Part shown: one piece after another, positions 48,601 to 60,600 of the stretch
Numbering within the stretch: position 1 is the stretch's first letter
Layout of the letters: each line of letters begins with the position of its first letter
Source: JADJYF01 sp965278995
GTDB lineage: Bacteria; Pseudomonadota; Gammaproteobacteria; Ga0077536
Direction: 5' to 3'
Length of the DNA stretch: 64,000 nt
Assembly: GCA_965278995.1 (NCBI GenBank)
Contig: OZ257136.1
Coordinates: 5,146,001 to 5,210,000 of the forward strand
Position numbers and translations under genes: made by a program
Notes under the pieces: generated by a model
Databases searched by the model: none
What the model was told of the DNA's origin: nothing
Seen by the model: only the letters and a program-made list of their open reading frames with translations

Positions 48601-51600
48601 GCGGCCGTCATCGCCATCGGCGTCGGTGGTGTCGCAGGAGCCACCTCGACCGCGACCAATACGGGGTCGACTCAGGCGTACTTTGGCTCAGGTGCGCGGA
48701 TCACCGCCAGCGGCAATGTGTCAGGCACCGCCACGGCGACGAACCGGTCGCTGTCGAAGTCCACCGGCGGCGGCGGTGGCGTCATCGGCGTCGGTACGCT
48801 GGACTCGTCTGCGACACTGGAAACCGCGACTCGCGCATTCGTCGACAACGGTGCCCAGGTCTTCCAGGCGGGCAATTTCGACCTTGAAGCTGCCGCAGCA
48901 AACACCGCCAAATCCGACACGTTTGCCGGTACTGGCGGCGTCGTCAGCGTGCGCGGCGCGCAGGCGACGACGACACTGACGCCCACCGTTGAAGCCTTCA
49001 TCGGCAATAACGTGTCGATGCAGAACATCGCAGGCAGCGTTACCGTGCGTGCGGATTCGATCCGTGCCGAAGGCGACGCTCTGGCCCGCGCTTACGGCGG
49101 CGGTGTGGTCGACGTCGGCGCGTCGAACACCGATACGATTGTCACACCGACGATCCGGGCATTCATCGGCAGCGGCTCGACACTCAATGTCGGCGGATCG
49201 GTCACCGTCGAAGCGTTGGCACGCGCGCAGGAAGTGGCGGCACTGGGCGATACTTTCACCACCAACCAGGCCACCATCGACTCGGATACGATCACGTTCA
49301 CCCAGCATGGCCTTTCCAATGGTGACCGGGTCGTCTACAACTCGAACGGCAACCCGGCGATCGCCACCGCCAACGGCGGCAATCTCGTTTCGAGCCGTGA
49401 GTACTCGGTGATTGCGACCGGTGACGATACGCTGCAGCTCGGTGCGGTATTGTCGGCTTCGTCGGCGAGTACCGCAAATCCGTTGTCCACCGTTGACGGC
49501 GTCGATGGCGGACGCGACCGCATTCGCTTTGGCGTACCGCACCTGTTCGAGACCGGCGATGCCGTCAAATACTCGCCCGATGGCACTTCGATCAGCACGG
49601 CGATGAATGAAGCAGGCACCTACTACGTCCGGGTGCTCGACGACAAGACCATCACTTTGTACGCGTCTTTCGATGAAGCAGCCGGCGCAGGCGGCTTTGC
49701 GGACGATGCGTTCTTCGCGTCCGGTGTCGACTCGACTGCAGACACCATCCAGATCGCGGGCAGTTCCTACGCGGAGAACCAGGCGTTGACCTACAAGGTG
49801 GCCAGGCCGGTTGAGTTCTCCAGCAATTCGGTCGACGTCACCGTCGCTGGCGGTAGTGCGACCAATGTGAACAATGATCAGATCTACATGCCCGGCCATG
49901 GCTTCTCGAACGGCAGCCGCGTGGTCTACCGGGTCGAGCCGGGTGGCACGGCCATCGATGGTCTGGTTTCGGATAGCACCTACTTCGTCATCCGCATCGA
50001 CGGCAACAACATCCAGCTCGCGGCCAGCGAGGCCGACACAGACGCGGGCGATGAAGTTCCGATAGCCCTGAACGGCGACAAGAGTTCACCGCTGAATCAG
50101 CAGCGTCACATGCTGCTCCGACAGGAGATCGGTGGTCTCGACGACGGTGTGACGTACTACGTTCGGAACGTCAGTGGCGATACCTTCCAGCTGGCGACCA
50201 GCCCGGGTGGTTCACCCATTACCAACTTGAGCGGTGCCAATCGCATCGGTACGCACTTTTTCACGACACCGCCGCTTGATCTCACGTCGGGCAGCGGTAC
50301 GCATTCGCTCCGGCTCGATCTGACATCGGCACCCGGCGGCAACCATATATTGCTGGCACCGGATAACATCTCGCTGCGGGTGCTGTCGCCGCCGGCCGGT
50401 GACGGTCAGAGTTCCGGGTCCGCGCGCGGCGGCGGCGGTGGATTCGTCGCGGTCGGTAATCCGGACAGCAATGTCGACATCAACCAGACCGTGCGGGCTT
50501 TCATTGCGGCCGCAAATCTGCGTGCCGGTGGCAATGTCGATATTCTCTCGTCCTCGACCGTCAATTCCTCGTCGTTCGCGAGCAACGGCGGCGGCGGATT
50601 CGTCGCGGTCGGTGATGCGGACGCGAGCAATGATGTCACGCACGACAACCGCGCGTATATCGGTGTCGACAACGGCAGTTCGATCGACGGCAGCGGTGTC
50701 AATATCGAGGCTGCTGGCCACCTGCGTGTGAATTCAGTATCGGTCCTCGACGTCGATATCACGTCGAACAGCGATTCCGGCGGTTTCATCGCCGACGCCG
50801 ATGCCAGCACCCGCGGTTCGCTAGGCGATGCGACACAGGTCGTCGTCGGCAGTAACGCGAACGTCACCGCGCGCAGTGTGTCGATGGTCTCCGACTGGTC
50901 GCATCTGGACTGGAACTACAAGGCCAATGCGTGGGCCGGTGGCTTGGGTGGTGACGCCGACGCCAGGGCAAACGGTGATGTGAACCCGCGCTTGACGGTT
51001 CGCATCAACGGCGGCGCGCGGGTGACGGGTTTTGAGGGTGTCGATATCCGCGCCATTCTCAACAACAACGGCATCGACCAGTCCCTGGATGGCGACTTCG
51101 ACGGGCTGTTTGGCAGCGGCGACGAACATTTCGACGCTGACTACGATGCCGATACTCTGATCGACGCCAACGAGAATGCGCTGGTCACGGCCGGACCACG
51201 ACTTTTCCCCGTGCCCGGCGTGCCGCCGATAGACGTCACCCCGCTGCAGCAACCGCCTGGCTTTGATCGCCTGGCATTGTTCGTCGAGATCGATTCCCAG
51301 GAAGGCTCGCGCGACATCGATTGGGATGCCGACGTGCTGCTGCTGCCCGGACCGAACCCGACGCTGATCGTCGGGCCGGATGGCCGCATCCAAAAGGCCA
51401 TCAACGTCAGCGTTGTCGGCGTGGGCAGCGCTATCGGGTCGTTCGTCGATCCGGATGGCGACGGCGAATTCGTGGTCGCCAACATCATCAACCGGAACGA
51501 TCGCGGCCAGGCCCTGTTCCGCGCTAACGACGTCGGCAACGCGAATATCGTCACCGTGCTGCCGGATGGTCCCTTGTTCACGTTCCGGGAAACTTATGCC

Positions 51601-54600
51601 AAGGTCGATCTGCTGAACCAGTCCGCACTCGATGTGCGGATCAGCGATATCGAGGTCGTTAACACGTTCCTGACGACAGGCGAGGACGAAGTGATCATCG
51701 AAGTCGATCACGTCGACGACTTCGAGTTCGACGTGAACCACGACTACAAGCCGACACTGATTCAAATCAGCAATACGAACGCGTCACCGAACGTGTCGCC
51801 CGACATCACGTTTGCCGGCGTGGTCAACAACCCCATCGGCATGACCAACGTGTTCAATGCCCGCGGTGACATTCTCTCCAGCCTGACGGGTGGTGGAGAA
51901 TTCCCGACGCCCGGCGGACTCATTCGCACGGACAGCTTCCGCATCGACGCCGTCGCGGGCAATGTCGGTCGCAACGATCAGCAGCGCCTGCGCATGGAGA
52001 TAGTCGAAAGCAACGACGGCCCGACCAGTGCCGCAGATCGCTATCGCACCTCGGATGCAGGTCAGCGCAACTACATGGAATTGCGCGGACTGCTGCGTCG
52101 CGCGCTGGTCGCGGGAGAAACGGCGACCGGTTTCAATGTCGACATCGAACGGGTGAAGTCCGGTATCGGCCGATCGAACGACGTCAATCTCGAGTTGCTG
52201 AACGGCCTGTTCCAGCCGACTGTCGTGCCCGGCCCGTACGAAATCGAGGTCGTCGAAACCGGTGTGGTCAATACGCCGATCAATCCACCCGGCCCACCCG
52301 GGGCGCCGCCGCGTACGACCATCGTTACGGATCACTTCCGCCAGTCGCCGGGCAGCGTAGCAACCATATTCCCGCGCGGCGTGTGGGGCGCAGGCTTCAC
52401 GGACGTCGAGGTGACTTACGACTTCGGCGAAGCGCTTGATCCCCAGCGGCGTATCATCAGCGGTGCGAATATCGATATCGTCGGTATTCACGCTGCGGGT
52501 GCGCCGTTCATCAACGTGCATGGGTATACGGATATCCTCACCGCTGGTGTGTTCCTCGTCGGCAACATCGATGTACTCACGAACGGCAACATCACGCTGA
52601 CCGAGGAACTCGGTGACCTGCGTGCCGGCCTGATCGAGTCGACCAATCGCAACGTGACGCTCACTGGCCGCAACGCCAACATCATCGATGCGCCAGCCGA
52701 CGACGAAGCGGACGTGGTCGGTATCAACATCACGTTGCGGGCGGACAAAGGCAACATCGGCCTGTTCGAGAACGCGCTCGAAATCGATTCAGCGCGCCCC
52801 GTGTACGGTGTCGTCAAGGCCGACGCGCTGCTCGACATCGTCCTGGTGGAAACCGAGGGCGACATGAACGTCGATCGTGCGCGGTCGGTCAGCGGTGACG
52901 TGTTCCTCACGACGCTCGACGGCGATATGCTCGATGCCTTCGACGACGTTGCAGCCGATGCCATTGGCGTGAATATCACGCTGTTTGCCAGCGGGACCGT
53001 CGGCGAAACCGACAATGACTTCGATGTCGACTCTTCGACGGCGCGGCCGGGTCGCTTCAGCGCGCTCGCCACCAGTCATATCTATGCGCTTGAAACCGAC
53101 GGACTGATGAACGTGCAGTTCGTCTTTACGCCCGGTGGCCTGATCCGGTTGACGGTGCCCGACACGGCGGACTCCGACGAGGACCTGATCCTCATGGAGG
53201 GGGCACTCATCGTCAGCCAGGAGGCCAGTATCACGCTCAACGTCGGTGACGATGTCGATACCAGACTCGAGAGCCTGATCTCGACGCCCGGCACAATTAC
53301 CATCAACGGCGATTATGGCAATGCCGATCCCGGGGTGGGTTCGCGCATCGTTCTACGCGGTGCGATGAACGCCGACAGGACCACGATCAATACGCTGCGG
53401 GATCCGGACGAAATCCGTATCGAGAACAAGATCCTCAACACCTTCATCAACACGTCCGGCGGCGACGACCTGATCTTCGGTTCGGATGCAGGCAGCGACG
53501 ACCCCGATCTGCACGACGACGTCTATTTCGGTGACGTCATCGACGCCGGCCCCGACAATGACACCGTCTACGGCATGGGCGGCGCCGACATCATCTACGG
53601 TCGCGGCGGCGACGACCACATCGAGGGTGGCGCGCACGGCGACTTGATCGAAGGTAGTACGGGCGACGACGATTTGTTCGGTGGTGCGGGCGACGACGAG
53701 ATTAGCGGCGGTGCGGGTTACGACGACATCGACGGCGGCCGCGACAGCGACACGCTCAGGGGTGACGAAGACGACGACCGCATCAGCGGCGGCGGCGGGG
53801 CGACCAACATCATCTTCGGTGGCGCGGGCGATGACGTACTGCACGGTTCAGACGAAAGCAGGGACGGCATCTCCGGCGATGCCGGCAACGACTATATCTT
53901 CGGCCTCGGGGCCAATGACGTGCTTGTCGGCGGCGACGGCAATGACATCATCGATGGCGGATTTGGCGACGACATCATCCTGGGGAGCCTGGGACGAGAC
54001 GTTCTGCTCGGCGGCGGCGACAACGACTTCCTGTTGGGCGACGATCTGACGGCCGGCGACGACAACGCGGTCGACTATCTCTACGGGGATTTCGGCACGA
54101 ACCTGAACGAAGCGGGCTCGGGTCGTGACCGGCTCAACGGTCAGGGCGGCAACGATGTGTTGTTCGGCGAAGGTGACGACGACCAGATCATCGATCCGCT
54201 CGGTGCGAGCAACCTGATCGACGCGGGCGTCGGCGACGACCCGAACGCGTTCATTGCGCCAGCGACGACGGCGAACCCCGTGCCGGAACTGAGTCCGGAC
54301 GATCCACTGGCGCTGAACACCCTGCCCACCGGGCCGCTGTACGCCGGCTGGTGGGCGGAGATTGCCGGGTCGGCGACTGGATTCGGGTTGTCCGGCGGCG
54401 TCGGCGCGGCGCTCGATACGGCTGTAGCAGTGGGCCCGGACGGTGTGCGTTATGCCGCGTGGGCGGATTCGCGCAACGGCAACTATGAGATTTACGTTGC
54501 GAAGGAATCGAGCACCGGATGGCAGATGCTGGGCGGTTCCGCCGCGGGCGGTGGTGTCAGCGACTCCGTGACCACTTCGCGCCGACCCTCGCTCCTGATC

Positions 54601-57600
54601 TATCAGGGGCGGCCGACGGTGGTGTGGATGGAAGCCGAAGGCGCCGGCATGGTGATCAAAGGCGCCCAGTACGATGCTGCCAGCGATAGCTGGGTGGCGA
54701 TGGGCAGCTCGCTTTCGTTCGGCGGCATCAGCAGTTCGAGTGACTTCGTGACATTGGCGGATCAGCCCAAGATCGTCGAGTACGACGGCCGCATGCTGGT
54801 GACCTGGCTGGATACGCTCAGCAGCCGGTCCTCCCCGCTCGGCAATACCACCCAGGTCTACGCCAAAGTGTTCGACGGTACCAACTGGGTCGAAGTCTCG
54901 CCGGGCTCGGCGTCCGGCGGTGGTGTCTCGCAGCACACATCCGCGGTATCCGAATACGACGTCGCGGCCGACGGCAACAAGCTGGCCGTGACCTGGAGCT
55001 CGGGTCTGGGTGATGCCACCGAGGTCTACGTGCGGGCCCTGAACTTCGGCAAGTGGACCAATCTGGCCGGCACCTCGTCGACCTCGGATAACGTCTCCCT
55101 CAGCGTCACCGAGAGCCGTGAGCCGGACGCCGCCTGGCACAACGGGCAACTGTTCATCGCCTACCGTGAGCGCGTGGCGGATTTCGAGCAGATTTACGTC
55201 AAGCGCTTCAATGGCAATGACTGGGTCAGCGCCGGCAACTCGGCGCTCGGCAACGGTGTGAGCAACACCGCGCGGCGCGCACTCGATCCGAAACTCGAAT
55301 CCGGCGGTGGCCAGCTGTTCCTGGTGTGGGTCGACCACAGCGCGACGAACTACGCCGACACCAATGCCCATATCTACGCCAAGCGCTGGAACGGCACGAA
55401 CTTCGTGCAGACTCTTCCCGGCGATGCGAGCGGCCAGGGGATCAGTGCGACCGGCGGTAAGTTGTCGGCTATCAATCTGGCGGTCGACAACCAGGGCCGT
55501 CCGACGGTCGGTTGGACCGACGATACCTCGGGCCTGCCGCAGGCCTATCTGCGCAGCGTCACGAAGCTGCCGGTGAAGATCATCATCGAGGCGAACCCTG
55601 GATTGACGGTGCAGCAGATCCTGGCGACGAACGATCTCGGCGAGGGTGATTTCATCGTCCTCGGCCCCGGCGTTCACGCCGGATTCACGCTCGGCGCCGG
55701 CGACGCCGGCGTGACGATCATCGGCTCCGGGGCGGGTACGTCGATCGTCACCGGACCGGTCGTCATCCAGGCCGGTGGTGTCCTGCAGCGGTTGACGCTT
55801 GCGGCCGGGGTGACTGTTCAAAACAGCACCGTGGGCCTGGGTCTGGTCGACAACAGGATTGGCGGTACGGGCGTGACCCTGAACGGGGGCACCCAGCTGC
55901 AGATTCTTCACAATCGTTTCATCGGCTCGACCGGGATCACGGTGGCATCGGCCGCTTCCGGGCTCATCGCTCACAATGACATTGCGGCCACCAATGTTGG
56001 ACTCGTAATTGCGGCGCCGTTCACCGGCGAAATCCATTCCAACGCCATTCACGGCGCTGTCATCGGCGTCCGCTACGACGCGCCCGCCTCGCTGAACGGC
56101 AACCGCATCTACGCCAACACGGTGGGCGTGCGCAGCACGGTGGGCAGCGCCGGCAACGGTCTCGGTTTCCTGGCGGGCAGTCGGCCGAACGAGATCCATG
56201 GCAACGGCACCGGCGTGCAGCTGGTCAATGCGACCGTGCAGAACCAGTACGTCCACGACAACCAGTCCGGTGTGACCGGCTCAGGCGTCGTCGGCGGCAC
56301 CAGCCTCGAATTCGCGAACCGAATCGAAGCCAATCAAACCGGCATTACCCAGTTCGTCGGCGCCATTCAGTACAACCGCATCGGTCTCAACAGCGTCGGG
56401 ATCCTGGCGGCCAATGGCAACACGATCGCGCACAACGAAATCTATCGCAACACTGCGGTCGGCGTGCTCATCGACGGCGTCAGCGACGTCAAGATCACCG
56501 ACAACACGATGTATACGCCGCTCGGTGACCTGGTCCGGCTTGTCGGCGGTGCGAGCAATGTATCGGTGTTGCACAACACGCTGTGGACGGAAAATGGCTA
56601 CGACCTATTCGTCGCCAACGATTCGCAGTCCGGGTTCTTCAGCGACTTCAACAATCTCTACGCCAGCGGCAAGGGCAAGGTCGGTTACTGGACGCGCGAT
56701 TTCGTCGACGTACTCGACTGGCAGGCAGACATTGCCCGCTTCGACCTGAATTCCGTCGGTGCAACCGTGGTCAATCCGGACTGGGCGCGGCCGCGTTTCG
56801 AAAGTCGCTACAACGACGAGTACGCGCTGAACCCGATGTTCGGTACCCAGCGGTTCACGTCGCCGCTGGCATTGCCCGCGGTCGGCCAGCAACACATCGC
56901 GTTGCGCAGCCCGGACCTCTACGTCGATGCCGTTCGTGACCGCGCGCTGTCGATACGCTGGGAAAGCTTCAACAATGCCGGCGGTTCCGACGTGCGTATC
57001 GATTTGTACAGCGATACACCCGACGGCCCCGCATTCCTGACGACGATTACCGCGGCGACGGCTGATGATGGTGAGTTCCTGTGGACACCGGCGGCCGATG
57101 CTATTCCCTACGGTACCTACGGCCTGCGCGTACAGGTCTCCTGGGTCGACAATCCGCTCGTCCTCGACCGCAGCCAGGAACCGTTCACGGTGCCGGAAGA
57201 CGGCGATACGTACTACGTGGATGACGGCTCCAACGCCAATGACGAGTACACCCCGAACGGCGTCGGCAACAATCGGCATACCGGCAAGATTTCCAGTGCG
57301 CCGAAGCCGTATCCGACGAACCTGCTGCGCGTCTACGACCTTACGCCCGGTTCGCGGGTGCTGGTCGATACCGGTGACTATCCGCTGATCGATCCGGTAA
57401 CGATTTCCGGCAGCATCAATCTCGGGCTCGGAATCGAGGAGGGATTCGAGCTGACCGGGCCGACGAATGCGTCGCGCGTTGCTGCGCTGTTCCCGGCGAT
57501 CCCCGGCGATCGGTCCCGAGCGCTGATCGAGATCAATGACGCCGACGACATGCTGGTCACGCATTTCACGCTTCGTGATGCCGCCTCCGGACTGGTGGTG

Positions 57601-60600
57601 CACAACGGCAGTGACAACTTCGAGGCGCGCGACATCCTCGCGACCGGACATGCCGGTGACGGCATCAATATCGCCACCATCGCGCCATTGTCGAAGTTCG
57701 CGGATCTCGATGCACGTGATAACGGCGGCAGCGGCATCGTGATCAACGGTCCGATCGCGTCGCTCACGGATTCCATCGCGTTCCGGAACGCGGGCGACGG
57801 CATTTTCCTCGCCGGCGGTGTCGGCGAGGTCCGAGGCAATATTTCGGTCCTGAATATCGGCGACGGTTTCGAAATCCATGCACCGGGAGTTTCGGTCATC
57901 CAGAACAACGTCGCGCTCGCGAATGAGCGAGGGTTGATCGTGCGCAATACCACCGGCGGCTCGGCACTGGTCGGCTCGAAATCGCTGGCGCCGCTGTCCG
58001 CCAACATCATCTGGCAGAACATCTCGAGCGGCGCCGAAGTCACCGGTAACGTGGTCTTCGCCGGCAACACGGTGGTTGGGCAAACGGCGCCGACGGCGAC
58101 GGGCATCACTGTCCGTGATGGGGCCGTCGCCCTGTTGAACGTCGTTTACGCTAACGGCGTCGGCATCAACGCGGCCCAGTCCCTGGTGCAGGGTAACCGT
58201 GTCTACGCAAACCGCCAGGCCGGCATCATCGCGGCCGATTCGGATGTTCTCGAAAACGTGGTCTACACGAACCCGATCGGCGTGAGCGTTTCCGGTTCTT
58301 CGGTGCTGGTGCGGAACAACATCGTCTACGACAGCGACCTTACCGGACTGCTCGTGACCGGCGCCACTGGTGCCGAGATAGTGAACAACACGCTGTTCGA
58401 AATCACCGCCGATGCGTTGCGTATCCAAGGCGGCTCGAACGGCACGAACGTGCGCAACAACATCATCTGGGCCGAGCACGGGACTGGCATTACGGTGGCG
58501 CCCAACTCGCAGGGCGGATTCACCTCCGATACCAATGTTCTGTATCGATCGCCGTTTGGCTCCGGCGACGTCGGATTCTGGAACGGTGCCAGTCAGACGA
58601 ACTTTGCCGACTGGCGTGGCGCGACCGGTACCGATGTCGACAGCCTGTTCACCAACCCGCTGTTCGTGGACGTCAACGGGGCCGACAACATACTCGGTTA
58701 CCAGGAAGGCGTGAGCGACGGTCGTGACGATGATTTCCACGTCCGCAGCTTGTATGGCAGCTTCCACGGCGGTTCGCTGGCGCCGGTTGAAGGAACCGCA
58801 TCCTTCGTTCCTGGAAGCCCCATCGCGCTCATATCGACGCTGACCATCGATGGGCAGCAATCGCCGGCCATCGATCGCGGTGACGCGAACGATCCCTTCG
58901 CGAACGAGCCGGTCACGAATGGCGGTTATGTCAACATTGGTGCTTATGGCAACACCGCGCAGGCTTCGCTCAGCCCGGCGCAGTACGTGATGGTGATTGC
59001 GCCCAATGGTGGTGAAGAGATTCACCAGCGCTCGACGTTCGACATCCGCTGGCGCAGCGACGGCTTTGCCGGCCCGGTCGATATTGAATACTCCGCCACC
59101 GGCATCGCCGGCAGCTACACGACATTGGTACAGAACGAGACCAATGACGGCGTATTCGAATGGACGGTCGACGAGACCTTGATCGCAGCCGGTACTAACT
59201 ACTTCATTCGCGTCAGCGAGGCGAGTGCACCGGCCATCAGTGACACGTCTGATTTCGCTTTTGAGATTGTCAACGATCCACCCGTCATCGGAACTCTGCC
59301 GGACGTTGTCCTGAACGAAGGTGCGCCGTACTCGGTGAGGCTCTCGGCGATCGATCCAGAGGGCGGAACCCTGACCGCCGTGGTCAGTGGCGTGCCCGGC
59401 GCGACAGCCGTGCGCGATGGCGACGAGTTCGTGATTTCGTGGACGAACACGCCGGATGGGCCCAGCACCCGCGTGGTGACGGTCACCGTCACGGACAGCG
59501 GTCTGCCGGCGCGCTCGGTGGCCACCAGCTTCGCGTTGAAAACGCTGAATGTCGCACCGACGCTGACGCTCGCGGGCAATGCATCGGTGACGCAGGGAGA
59601 TGTCTACACGCTGACGCTCGATGTCAGCGACCCGGGCGACGATACGGTGACGAGTTGGACCATCAATTGGGGCGATGGCACTGTCGAAATACTCGCGGGC
59701 GATCCGTCCCAGGCCAATCACGTCTATAACTCGGCCGGTGCTTTCGCGATCAATGCGAGTGCCACCGACGAGGACGGCACCTGGGTTGCAGCGCCGTTCG
59801 CGATGCAGGTCGACGCGCTCGATCCGCTGGTGGTGGTGTCGGTGACGTCCAACGCTTCCGGATTCGACGTGCGTTTCAATCGCGAGCTGGATCCCAGCGT
59901 ATTGAACCTCTATGACGGTGCCGGCGGTTTGCTGGGACTGCCGGATGTGGTGCTGCAAAGTGCCGCCGGCAATGTGCAGGGCTCTCTGCTGCTGGATGCC
60001 GACTTGACCGGCTTCTCTTTTGTCCGCACCGGCGGTCCGCTGGCCGACGGCGATTACACGCTGACGCTCGCCAGCCGCGCCGATGGATTCCGGGGCGATT
60101 TCGGCACCCTGCTCGACGGTGACAACGACGGTATCGCGGGAGGTAACTACGTCGGTGGGTTTACCATCGCGCTCGGCAACAGCCCGCGTATCGGCATTGC
60201 TGATTTCGCGCGCGGTCCGAGTCAAAGCGTAGACGTGCCGGGCAATGGCGTCGGTGCGCCCATCACCATCGCCAATGCAGGACTGTTCACGCGTGCGACG
60301 TTCGAGTTGCGCTACAACCCTGCGCTGTTGACGATTACCGATGTCCTCGATCCCGCGGGTGGCACGGCGACTGTCGATCTATCGGTGGCGGGGATCGCGT
60401 TGATCACGGTCGAGTTTGCAACGCCCGTCAACGGCACGGCACTGGAACTGACGCGCGTCGTCGGCTCGGTCCCCGGGTCGGCGACTTATGGGGCGAAGCA
60501 GCGCCTGGAAATCTCGAATATCCAGATCGATGGTGCCGACGTGAACGCGGCGGGCGATCATGGCGTGCAGGTGGTTTCGTACATCGGTGATGCCACGTTC

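Noticed and set aside
56605..60225. Minus-strand open frame of 1206 codons antisense to the giant gene
   Set aside because: It and several other long minus-strand frames (near 38.5-40.6, 44.2-46.7 and 53.8-56.3 kb) have low-complexity, Arg/His/Gly-rich text with no family signature. They arise from the GC-rich third positions of the sense gene.
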